Positions 1 to 6,397 of a stretch of 10,996 nucleotides of DNA are shown in pieces (position 1 is the stretch's first letter; each line of letters starts with the position of its first letter). Origin of the DNA: a bacterium (lineage in GTDB: Bacteria; Patescibacteria; Paceibacteria; UBA9973; UBA6065); NCBI GenBank assembly GCA_030680695.1, contig JAUXUT010000140.1, forward strand, positions 1 to 10,996. The letters run 5' to 3'. Under the pieces are notes generated by a model. That model saw nothing but the letters and a program-made list of their open reading frames with translations. It had not been told where the DNA came from and ran no database searches. A program made the position numbers and the translations under genes.

Positions 1-21
1 TAAAGTTCTCTATATAGTTGG

Positions 22-64
22 ATGATCGTGTATGGGAATGGGAATTTCTCTCATAAACGATCAT
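22..64. repeat. Short spaced inverted repeat
   Basis: ATGATCGT at 22-29 is the exact reverse complement of ACGATCAT at 57-64, with 27 bases between. The two arms could pair loosely. No function is evident, and 8-bp arms can occur by chance. Confidence 0.3.
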
Positions 65-66
65 GC

Positions 67-90
67 CGCACTCTTCGATGGAAGAGTGCG
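67..90. other. Perfect 10-bp stem-loop without T tract
   Basis: Bases 67-76 pair perfectly with 81-90 around a GATG loop. No run of T follows on either strand, so it is not a typical intrinsic terminator. It sits 16 bases before the terminator hairpin at 107-147 and may be part of the same transcript end, or an RNA-stability or protein-binding palindrome. Confidence 0.5.
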
Positions 91-106
91 TACTTAATGT
101 GAAATA

Positions 107-157
107 CGCCCTGGCAATCCGTTCCATTTCGCGGGATTGTCAGGGCGTTATCTTTTT
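107..157 (+). terminator. Rho-independent terminator (plus strand)
   Basis: A 14-base stem (107-120 with 134-147, one G-U wobble) with a 12-base loop is followed by a T-rich tail, TTATCTTTTT. It would end a plus-strand gene lying left of the window. On the minus strand the stem is followed only by TATTTC, so it may also weakly terminate the recombinase remnant. Its outer stem, CGCCCTG/CAGGGCG, matches the outer stem of the terminator at 5756-5788. Confidence 0.75.
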
Positions 158-173
158 CATTAGAAGCTGTTTG

Positions 174-791
174 CTATAGCCGAATTACAATTTCACCATT
201 ATTCGGAAAATCCAGTAGCTGTTTGCTCACCGCCAGATCCATGATTTTGGCTCGAAACTCCACCTGAATATCTCGTTTGCCATCGATCATCGCTTCGAAA
301 ACCAGTTCGTCCACCAGTTGTTTTTTCATCACAAAGACACGATGCTGCTCTTCGGGAGTTTTGGGGATAGCGTTGTTCAATTCTTCGGTCCCTGCTTGAA
401 GGTCCCTCACATACTCCTTGACTTTTTCTTCCCAATCCAGCCCGGCATAGGTGTCTATTTCTTGTTCCAGGGTTGCCAGCCTGTGCTTCAATCGTTCTTT
501 TACTTTATTCAGTTCACGCATCTGCTCATCAAAATCGGCGTCCGCCCTCATTTTTTTGCGGGCTTCCGTGATCACTTGCTGGCGCTTGACGAACTCTTTT
601 TCCAGTTCTTCAAGAATCTGTCCCCGATCTTTTTGTAGGTGTTCATACCTTTGCTGGAGTTGCTTGACCAGGTCATTGGCTTGCGCAAGCAAGAAATCCG
701 GGTTCATGGCGAACTCATACAATTTTCCCCAGACTTGCGTTTCTGCACGTTTGGCGCTCACGGATTTGGGACATCTGGCGGTCTGAGTTCC
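174..791 (-). pseudogene. Large serine recombinase, C-terminal remnant
   Basis: About 200 residues match the C-terminal part of large serine recombinases, the site-specific integrases/resolvases of phages and mobile elements. Visible are a last zinc-ribbon Cys (CPKS, just upstream of the only nearby start, a GTG at 761), then the family's typical segment 'AETQVWGKLYEFAMNPDFLL', a long charged coiled coil (about residues 25-125) and a terminal 'LVDELVFEAMIDGK..IQVEF' strand. The catalytic Ser domain and the rest of the recombinase and zinc-ribbon domains are missing: the frame closes with a stop just beyond 791, and no matching sequence was found further right. The GTG lies inside a conserved motif, so it is not a credible native start. 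Best read as a decayed piece of an integrated element; the family is assigned by motif pattern only. Confidence 0.72.
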
Positions 792-940
792 TTATGGGGT
801 TGTGGACAGAAATAGGTGCTAATTGGGGTTTTGCGCTCCACCCACTCCCCCTTGCGGCTACTGCGATGGGTTGCTGCGCCTGCTCGCCAGGTCAGGTCAC
901 AGGCAACATTTCAAGTGTCCAGCTAGAAAATCTTTTCATT

Positions 941-946
941 TATAAT
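941..946 (+). promoter_or_regulatory. Putative -10 box of the LuxR remnant
   Basis: A perfect TATAAT ends seven bases before the ATG at 954. No good -35 hexamer is seen 16-18 bases upstream. If used, transcription would begin at about the ATG itself, giving a leaderless message. Confidence 0.4.
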
Positions 947-953
947 CAATCGC

Positions 954-1125
954 ATGAAACTCCTTGCGACCAAGCTCCAGCCGCCAGTATTGCCCAAACA
1001 TTTTCTATCCCGTCCACGTTTGTTAGGGATATTGAGCGAAGCTAGGAATCATAAACTCTCTCTTTTATCTGCGCCAACAGGTTATGGAAAGACATCGTTG
1101 GTGCGTGAGTGGGTTTCTAACTTGT
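954..1125 (+). pseudogene. MalT-like LuxR regulator, N-terminal fragment
   Basis: The first 57 or so codons read as the start of a MalT/LuxR-type ATP-dependent transcriptional regulator: 'KLQPPVLPKHFLSRPRL' followed by a Walker A site 'SAPTGYGKTSLVREW' (about residues 39-53). Such proteins are normally around 900 residues, with an AAA/STAND ATPase, TPR-like repeats and a C-terminal LuxR helix-turn-helix. Here family similarity stops at 'WVSNL' near 1123. The sequence then switches to a JetD-like coding frame, and the LuxR frame runs on meaninglessly to a stop at 1274. The start is credible because the motif begins at once and a TATAAT box sits just upstream. Only the 5' stub survives, so it cannot make a functional regulator. 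Confidence 0.75.
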
Positions 1126-1798
1126 CACACTCGCCCGCATCGGCAACCCCGAATGGAAACGAATCCCTGCTGAAGAAGTTCTGCGCGAACTCAACCTCGT
1201 CGCCAACCCAAACTATATCCACTTTGCAGGCGACTGGCAATTTACCACTGACAAAGGCGAAATTCTCAACCTAAGCGGATTCACTCCCTCAGTCGGATTT
1301 CCAGCCGTGCAAACAGCCACCCTGCAAACTGTCCACGCTGAATCAGTCCTCTGCATCGAAAACCTCACCACCTTCCATCAATACATCCGCCAAACAGAGC
1401 AGGTAGATAGGTATACAGGTAAACAAGTAGACAACGGAACACGCAACACGAAACACGCCATCATCTGTACTTTCGGCAACCCATCCCCCGCTGTGCGCCG
1501 CGTCTTGCGCCTCCTTCCCGAAACAACGCCTATTTATCTCTGGTCTGATTTGGATTACGGCGGATTTAATATCTTGAGTCAACTGCGCCGATTTGTTAGC
1601 GAACAAATTCAACCTTATTTAATGGACATTGATACCCTCGAAAGCAACATCCCCCGCGCGCGTCCGCTTACAACCTCTGACCGAACCAACCTCAAACGAC
1701 TACTTCTACGACCCGAATTATGCGATGTGCATTCCGTGATCGAACACCTGCTAAAGCGTGGACTGAAATTGGAACAAGAAGGCGTGGAAACCTTCTAA
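1126..1798 (+). pseudogene. Wadjet JetD-like (DUF2220/TOPRIM) C-terminal fragment
   Basis: About 224 codons resemble the C-terminal half of JetD-type proteins, the DUF2220 TOPRIM nuclease subunit of Wadjet anti-plasmid systems. Seen: 'IPAEEVLRELNLVANPNYI' near the front, 'VLCIENLTTFHQY', then the TOPRIM acidic core 'YLWSDLDYGGFNIL' and 'PYLMDIDTLE', ending at a natural stop. The frame is open from 1121 without a start codon of its own; the earliest is a GTG at 1307, deep inside the domain. The N-terminal DUF3322-like half and the partners jetA, jetB and jetC are absent. A low-complexity repeat (1401-1458) is inserted in frame between the ENL and 'GNPSPAVRRVLRLL' segments, adding about 19 residues. 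The joined state and missing N-terminus make it a pseudogene. Confidence 0.7.
1401..1458 (+). repeat. Degenerate 8-mer/7-mer tandem repeat, copy 1
   Basis: Five degenerate 8-base units (AGGTAGAT, AGGTATAC, AGGTAAAC, AAGTAGAC, AACGGAAC; 1401-1440) run straight into 7-base units (ACGCAAC, ACGAAAC, ACGCC). The array lies in frame inside the jetD remnant. Bases 1432-1450 recur exactly at 4197-4215, and CAGGTAAACAA (1416-1426) recurs at 3962-3972. Confidence 0.8.
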
Positions 1799-1830
1799 TT
1801 CATCAAGGTAATTTACAGACACGCTGACTG

Positions 1831-1836
1831 TATAAT
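1831..1836 (+). promoter_or_regulatory. Putative -10 box for the recQ operon
   Basis: TATAAT lies 39 bases before the recQ ATG. TTTACA at 1812-1817 resembles a -35 but its 13-base spacing is short; other hexamers are poor. The 5' leader would be about 33 bases and contain the Shine-Dalgarno sequence. Confidence 0.45.
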
Positions 1837-1858
1837 CGAAATAATTCGAAACACCAAC

Positions 1859-1866
1859 AGGAAGGG
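1859..1866 (+). promoter_or_regulatory. recQ ribosome binding site
   Basis: AGGAAGGG lies nine bases before the ATG at 1876 and supports that start. Confidence 0.65.
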
Positions 1867-1875
1867 ATATTAAAT

Positions 1876-3960
1876 ATGCCAACCACCAGCCCCAAACAAC
1901 ACACGCTTGACCTTCTCCGCACCATGCTCGGTACGCACGCGGATTTTCGACCTGGTCAATGGGATGCGATTGAAGCGGTTGCCATTCAAAAGAAACGCGC
2001 CCTGGTTGTTCAGCGTACTGGATGGGGGAAAAGTCTTGTTTATTTTCTCGCAACAAAACTTCTCCGCGAACAAGGCGCGGGACCGACACTTCTCATCAGC
2101 CCGCTGCTTTCGCTCATGCGGAATCAAATCGAGATGGCACAACGCATCGGTATCCGCGCGCATACCATCCACAGCGCTAACCGCGAGGAATGGGATACCG
2201 TCGAAACAGCGTTGAAGGAAAACACCTGCGACGCGCTTCTCATTTCACCAGAACGATTGAACAACGAACGATTTCTGCAATCTGTTCTCCCTGGCATGAC
2301 TGGCAGCATCGGGCTATTCGTTGTGGATGAAGCCCACTGTATCTCCGATTGGGGACATGATTTCCGCCCAGACTATCGCCGAATCACTCGCATCCTGAAT
2401 ATGCTCCCGAAAAGCGCGCCTGTGTTGGGGACAACTGCCACTGCCAACAATCGCGTCGTCGCGGATGTTCAATCGCAACTCGGCGCGGATTTGCTTGTCT
2501 TGCGCGGAACGCTCACACGCGAGTCCCTGCGACTGCAAAACATCACCCTCGCCAACCAAAGCGAACGTCTCGCATGGCTGGTGGAAAACCTGCCTAAGTT
2601 GCCTGGCAGTGGAATCGTCTATTGCCTCACCGTTCCCGACACAGAGCGCGTCACGGGCTGGCTCAAGAAAAAAGGATTCTCCGCCGAAGCCTATCACGCC
2701 GAAAGCCCCGACCGCCCTGCCCTCGAACAATCCTTTCTCAACAACGAAGTCAAAATTCTTGTCGCCACCGTCGCCCTCGGCATGGGATTTGATAAACCCG
2801 ACATCGGTTTCGTGATTCACTTTCAGCGTCCTGGCTCTGTCGTAGCGTATTATCAGCAAGTCGGGCGCGCGGGTCGCGCAGTGGAACGCGCCTACGGCAT
2901 TCTGCTCAGCGGCGCGGAAGATGATGAAATTCAGGATTATTTCATTCAGTCTGCGTTTCCCAGTATTGAAACGATGAATCAAATTCTTGCCGCGCTTGCC
3001 AAAACGGAGGGACTTCCCATCAACGACATTCTGGCGCGCGTCAACGTCAGCCGCAGTATGCTCGACAAGGCGCTCAAACTTCTCGAAGTGGATGGCGCGA
3101 TTGGCACAGCCTTCGAGAATCGCAAGACGGTTTATTTCCGCACGCCCAACCCCTGGCAGCCCGACATCGAGCGCATCGAGCATGTCACCCAACTGCGCCG
3201 CGCCGAACAATCTCAAATGCAAGATTACATGGCGCACACGGGCTGCCTCATGGAGTTTCTGCAACGCGCCCTCGACGACGCTCATCCGCAACCTTGCGGG
3301 CGCTGCGCCAATTGTCGCAGCAAAGGTCTGCCAAAAACTGTTTCTCACGAACTGGTTATCGAAGCCGAAGCCCACCTCAAAGGCGCGTCCATTCCCATTG
3401 CGCCGCGTCACATGCTCCCTGCTGGAATTTTCCCCGACCACAAGCGCAAAATCCTGCCCGAACTTCTCAACGAAGCGGGTCGCTCTCTGTGTTATTATGG
3501 CGACGCAGGTTGGGGCACGCTGGTACGTTCGGGCAAGTATGAGCAGAATCATTTTTCGGATGAATTGGTGGAGGCTGCCGCGCATTTAATAATAGATGAG
3601 TGGAAGCCCGAGCCTTTCCCTGTTTGGATGACAGCGATTCCGTCCCGACGGCACCCTGAGTTGGTTCGTCGCTTCGCCGAGCGTTTATCCACCCGAATCA
3701 GAATCCCGTTTCACCCTGTCCTTGTCCGCATCTCTGACGCCCCGCAACAAAAGACCATGCAGAACAGTTCCATGCAAGCCAACAATGTCTTCAACACAAT
3801 CGGCATTTCTGGCGACATTCCCAACACGCCCGTCCTGCTGGTGGATGACATCCTCGACTCAGGCTGGACATTAGCCATGGCAGGCTGGCTCCTCCGCTCA
3901 CACGGTTGCGGACAAGTTTTTCCATTCACCCTCGCGCAAGCCACAGCGAGAAATTCGTGA
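1876..3960 (+). CDS. recQ: RecQ-family DNA helicase with C-terminal phosphoribosyltransferase-like domain
   Basis: A 694-residue superfamily 2 ATP-dependent 3'-5' DNA helicase acting in recombination and repair. Motifs in order: motif 0 'FRPGQWDAIEAV' (24-35), Walker A TGWGKS (48-53), DEAH (151-154) in 'VVDEAHCISDWGHDFRPDYR', motif III TTATA (186-190), motif VI 'QQVGRAGRA' (327-335), and the RecQ zinc site Cys457, Cys474, Cys477, Cys480. Instead of a standard HRDC tail, the C-terminus looks like a ComF-like phosphoribosyltransferase: a Q/N-rich stretch near 630-640 and the PRPP-binding loop 'VLLVDDILDSGWT' (653-665). It is therefore longer than RecQ proteins that stop after the RQC/HRDC part. 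ATG 1876 is backed by a good RBS and by motif 0 starting at residue 24. It is first in an operon with the DprA-like gene, 43 bases downstream. The helicase assignment is secure; the PRTase activity is inferred from the motif. Confidence 0.95.
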   Translation: MPTTSPKQHTLDLLRTMLGTHADFRPGQWDAIEAVAIQKKRALVVQRTGWGKSLVYFLATKLLREQGAGPTLLISPLLSLMRNQIEMAQRIGIRAHTIHSANREEWDTVETALKENTCDALLISPERLNNERFLQSVLPGMTGSIGLFVVDEAHCISDWGHDFRPDYRRITRILNMLPKSAPVLGTTATANNRVVADVQSQLGADLLVLRGTLTRESLRLQNITLANQSERLAWLVENLPKLPGSGIVYCLTVPDTERVTGWLKKKGFSAEAYHAESPDRPALEQSFLNNEVKILVATVALGMGFDKPDIGFVIHFQRPGSVVAYYQQVGRAGRAVERAYGILLSGAEDDEIQDYFIQSAFPSIETMNQILAALAKTEGLPINDILARVNVSRSMLDKALKLLEVDGAIGTAFENRKTVYFRTPNPWQPDIERIEHVTQLRRAEQSQMQDYMAHTGCLMEFLQRALDDAHPQPCGRCANCRSKGLPKTVSHELVIEAEAHLKGASIPIAPRHMLPAGIFPDHKRKILPELLNEAGRSLCYYGDAGWGTLVRSGKYEQNHFSDELVEAAAHLIIDEWKPEPFPVWMTAIPSRRHPELVRRFAERLSTRIRIPFHPVLVRISDAPQQKTMQNSSMQANNVFNTIGISGDIPNTPVLLVDDILDSGWTLAMAGWLLRSHGCGQVFPFTLAQATARNS

Positions 3961-3961
3961 T

Positions 3962-3996
3962 CAGGTAAACAACGGAACACGCTACACGCTACACGA
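3962..3996 (+). repeat. Interspersed repeat, copy 2 (intergenic)
   Basis: Fills most of the 43-base recQ-dprA gap. CAGGTAAACAA matches copy 1 at 1416-1426 and CAACGGAACACGC (3970-3982) matches copies 1 and 3. Tandem 7-mers (CTACACG twice) follow. Relative to copy 1 it lacks one 8-mer unit. Confidence 0.75.
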
Positions 3997-4003
3997 GAAT
4001 CCC

Positions 4004-4978
4004 ATGCCCCTCACCCTCGACTCCCAATCCCTGCTTTTACTCTGCTCCCATCTGGGACTTCCCACCGACCCTGAACTCCCCCCGCTTACCCTGCGTGAAT
4101 GGAATCCGCTGGCGCGCAAATTGCAAGCCGCCTCGCTTCGCCCCGCAGATTTACTCAATCTCTCGCAACAAGATTTACAAACCAAACTCGATATCCCAAC
4201 GGAACACGCAACACGCATCACGAAACTACTCGAACGCAGCGGCACACTCGCAATCGCCCTCGAACGGCTCAACAACCTCGGCATTTTTGTCCTCACCCGC
4301 GCCGACAAAGATTACCCTGAACGGTATCGCCAGCGGTTGAAAGACTCCGCGCCTGCCGTTTTGTTTTATGCGGGCGAAAAAGCCCTGCTTGGGCAACCTG
4401 GCATCGCGGTGGTCGGCTCGCGTCATTTAGATGAAGCAGGACAGGAGTGCGCCAAATTTGTCGGCAACGCCTGCGGACTTTCGGGACAAGTCTTGTATTC
4501 GGGCGGCGCAAAAGGCGTAGACACCCTCAGCATGGAATCCGCGCTAGAGGCGCGCGGAACAGCCGTTAGCGTGCTGGCAGATAGTTTGGAAAGAACAGTC
4601 CGAAGTCAGAAAGAAGCGTTGAGTCGCGGAGATTTATGCCTGGTCACACCCTACAGTCCAAATGCAGGATTCTCTGTCGGCGCGGCAATGGGTCGCAATC
4701 GTCTCATTTATACGCTGGCAGATTACGCCATCGTCGTCGCAAGTGACGCAGAAACAGGCGGCACGTGGGCAGGCGCAACTGAAGCGTTGAAAAATAACTG
4801 GCTTCCCGTTTTTGTATTGGAGCATGAAGCCATGCCCGATGGGAACAAGTTGTTGTTGCAAAAAGGAGCACTGGCATTCCCTCATCCGTTCAGAGATAAG
4901 CCTGTCAAACTGTCTGAGTGGATGAATGAAAAAGCCGCAAGCTTGCCGCCTAAACCTAATCAGCCGAGTCTATTTTAA
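4004..4978 (+). CDS. dprA: DprA-like DNA-processing protein (SLOG/Rossmann family)
   Basis: A 324-residue protein with the DprA/Smf Rossmann-like core. DprA binds single-stranded DNA and loads RecA; its wider SLOG superfamily also includes nucleotide-sensing defence proteins. Seen: an N-terminal helical part with 'NLGIFVLTRADKDYPERY' (about 87-104), 'VVGSR' (136-140), 'SGGAKGVD' (166-173), 'AVSVLADSLERT', 'MGRNRLIYTLAD' (229-240) and 'GGTWAGATEAL'. The classic 'SEYP...FP.RNR' motif is altered ('VTPYSPNAGFSVGAAMGRNR'), so this is a divergent branch rather than the usual competence DprA, and it lacks the C-terminal winged helix. No strong RBS precedes ATG 4004, so it is probably co-translated from the recQ message. 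The third gene begins at the base after its TAA. Repeat copy 3 lies inside it without obvious length change. Role beyond ssDNA binding is uncertain. Confidence 0.88.
   Translation: MPLTLDSQSLLLLCSHLGLPTDPELPPLTLREWNPLARKLQAASLRPADLLNLSQQDLQTKLDIPTEHATRITKLLERSGTLAIALERLNNLGIFVLTRADKDYPERYRQRLKDSAPAVLFYAGEKALLGQPGIAVVGSRHLDEAGQECAKFVGNACGLSGQVLYSGGAKGVDTLSMESALEARGTAVSVLADSLERTVRSQKEALSRGDLCLVTPYSPNAGFSVGAAMGRNRLIYTLADYAIVVASDAETGGTWAGATEALKNNWLPVFVLEHEAMPDGNKLLLQKGALAFPHPFRDKPVKLSEWMNEKAASLPPKPNQPSLF
4197..4225 (+). repeat. Interspersed repeat, copy 3 (inside dprA)
   Basis: CAACGGAACACGCAACACG (4197-4215) is identical to 1432-1450, followed by CATCACGAAAC, a further degenerate unit. It encodes residues around 'PTEHATRITK' of the DprA-like protein, in an N-terminal helical region that appears to keep its usual length. 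Confidence 0.7.
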
Positions 4979-5606
4979 ATGCCCACCTATCCCGAATACG
5001 TTTACCAGACCTTAGCCCGCGCGCGTGATATCGGTCAATGGTATTGCGGACAGTCTGATGCGGCGGCATTGTGCTTTGATATATTGGCGTTGTTCTCTGA
5101 TTGCGAAGAAGCACAGAAACTTGTTTACGAACTCTTCTGTGATAAACGGTTCACTTTATGACCGTATGATGGACTTCATTGACCCCACTGCGCCGAAGAC
5201 AAAGGATTATATTCGCGAAGCGCGAAATGAAAATCAAAAGGAACGCAGCGCGCCGTATCGTCCAACCATTGATAAAGAATTGGAAAGTTTATTTGACAAA
5301 TCTTTACCTGAAAAAAAAGAAGCGCCTTTCCCCTCCATTGTGGATTGGAGTTTTCTCGACAAGGATGATGGTCATCAACCTAGCGAACCTGCCGACTGGG
5401 TGAAAAAAAGAATCCGCATGTATGAAAAGTAGAAGGATGAACTTCATACAGAAATGCTAGAAGATTTAAAACGCATGCACAAATGGACGCGCAACATCCC
5501 ACTGCCATCCACGCCGAAGAGATATGATCCCAATGTGCCGCCATTCAATCCCAGTGAAATTCTCGGCGGCACTGAATGGGAGGATCATTTAGATGAAGAC
5601 ACATAA
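4979..5606 (+). pseudogene. Third gene of the recQ-dprA operon, frameshifted and with in-frame TAG
   Basis: Unrecognised protein. The ATG follows the dprA TAA with no gap. Frame 1 reads 'MPTYPEYVYQTLARARDIGQ...VYELFCDKRFTL' and stops at 5161. Dropping one T at 5150-5151 gives '...CDKRSLYDRMMDFIDP...', which runs on to a TAG at 5430-5432. The same frame is then open again ('KDELHTEMLEDLKRMHKW...WEDHLDEDT') to a TAA at 5604-5606. With the single-base correction, the span to the final stop is exactly 208 codons including the TAG. The front looks like a short helical, TPR-like segment; the rest is acidic, proline-rich and lysine-rich, perhaps disordered. Alternatively a separate small protein starts at ATG 5166, four bases after the first stop. 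Two independent lesions favour a decaying gene, or an assembly error plus one lesion. Function unknown; its place suggests it worked with RecQ and DprA. Confidence 0.6.
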
Positions 5607-5755
5607 GAACAAAGGTAAAACCATGCAGATGAAGATAAAAATATCTACAAAATAACTGTAATCATCCCAGTGCGGCATGTATCATGTATACGGGTATAAG
5701 TTTCGGAAACGCGTAGGCGGCACGTAGGCGGTAAGAACTGATCCAATAAGACTTC

Positions 5756-5788
5756 AAAAACGCCCTGCAAATAATGCAGGGCGTTTTT
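5756..5788. terminator. Bidirectional rho-independent terminator
   Basis: AAAAA, a perfect 9-bp stem (5761-5769 with 5775-5783, loop AATAA) and TTTTT form a fully symmetrical terminator. On the plus strand it ends the recQ-dprA operon and insulates the regulator gene to its right. An ATG in its right arm (5774) is not a plausible start. Confidence 0.9.
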
Positions 5789-5830
5789 GTTCCCACGTAT
5801 CCATACAATTTCATATTGCAAATTATCACA

Positions 5831-5848
5831 CCTGATTTTCAAATCAGG
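5831..5848. promoter_or_regulatory. Palindromic operator next to the -10 box
   Basis: CCTGATTT (5831-5838) and AAATCAGG (5841-5848) form a perfect inverted repeat around TC and directly abut TATAAT at 5849. A dimer bound here would cover the -35/-10 spacer and block RNA polymerase. This is typical of autoregulated toxin-antitoxin or regulator operons; the downstream winged-helix-like protein is the obvious candidate ligand. Confidence 0.6.
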
Positions 5849-5854
5849 TATAAT
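5849..5854 (+). promoter_or_regulatory. Putative -10 box of the regulator-NTase operon
   Basis: TATAAT ends six bases before the GTG at 5861. Initiation 6-7 bases downstream would place the first mRNA base at about the GTG, so the message may be leaderless. TTATCA (5823-5828) is a poor -35 candidate with 20-base spacing. Confidence 0.5.
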
Positions 5855-5860
5855 AAGGGA

Positions 5861-6397
5861 GTGATAAACATCGCATTGTCCCGCAAGTCTGTTGAAGTCA
5901 TATTTCATGATGCCATCCAGCGTGATATAACCACTGCTCGTCGCGCCACTCTACTTCAAATTTTGTGGATTGAACGATACCTCACTCGTGCTCAATTAAT
6001 TACCAGAGTTGAATACAAGCTGGGAAGAAATTGTTTTGGAACATCTGCCTGGGAAGATACCTTTTACAGAGATATGCGTGTGGTCAAACAGGCATTTCAA
6101 GCTGCTGATTACCTGTTGGATTACAGCCGGAGCAGAGAAAATCCTGGTTATTATTTACATGGACAGCCAGCCTTATTACCCGAATTCAGGAAAATAATTA
6201 AAGCCAGCGCCGCTGAAGTAGATCAGCGCCAGATTGACATTTACCATCAATTGTCCTCTACAGGACGCTTTCGACAAGGCTGTGCCATTAGCGACACTGC
6301 CCGAAAAGTGGTGGCTTACCGCATTCGGCAAGAAAACTCTAAACTTACTCCACAGGAAGCCAATCGAATAGCACTACAAAGAGCATATACGCCATGA
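5861..6397 (+). CDS. Winged-helix-like regulator, probable antitoxin partner of the NTase
   Basis: About 178 residues from GTG 5861. The upstream ATG at 5774 is rejected because it lies in a terminator stem and its added peptide crosses the promoter; TTG 5876 is another option. The N-terminal part 'ARRATLLQILWIERYLTRAQLITRVEYKLG' followed by 'WEDTFYRDMRVVKQAF', 'YLLDYSRSR' and 'PGYYLHGQP' looks like a winged helix-turn-helix with wing, as in WYL/DeoR-like regulators. The C-terminal segment 'ISDTARKVVAYRIRQENSKLTPQEANRIALQ' is helical and of unknown role. There is no membrane segment. Its stop overlaps the NTase start (ATGA), so the two are translationally coupled. The palindrome at 5831-5848 suggests autorepression. 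By analogy with AbiEi/AbiEii it would be the antitoxin; it is not a clear AbiEi by sequence, so this is inference. Confidence 0.7.
   Translation: MINIALSRKSVEVIFHDAIQRDITTARRATLLQILWIERYLTRAQLITRVEYKLGRNCFGTSAWEDTFYRDMRVVKQAFQAADYLLDYSRSRENPGYYLHGQPALLPEFRKIIKASAAEVDQRQIDIYHQLSSTGRFRQGCAISDTARKVVAYRIRQENSKLTPQEANRIALQRAYTP

Noticed and set aside
1401..1458. CRISPR array
   Set aside because: Units are 7-8 bases, degenerate and without spacers; no cas gene is nearby.
1121..1798. A working Wadjet defence system
   Set aside because: Only the C-terminal half of a JetD-like protein is present; jetA, jetB and jetC are absent and no start codon serves the fragment.
2314..3585. Long minus-strand open frame (423 codons) opposite recQ
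   Set aside because: It is antisense to a secure RecQ gene with all helicase motifs; its translation has no family marks and its length reflects the codon bias of recQ.
5712..5731. Direct repeat CGTAGGCGG (two copies, two bases apart)
   Set aside because: Too short and isolated to assign a function; possibly chance in a non-coding stretch.
5774..5860. ATG 5774 as the start of the regulator gene
   Set aside because: The ATG lies in the stem of a strong terminator and the added residues would be encoded by the promoter and operator; GTG 5861 is a better start.
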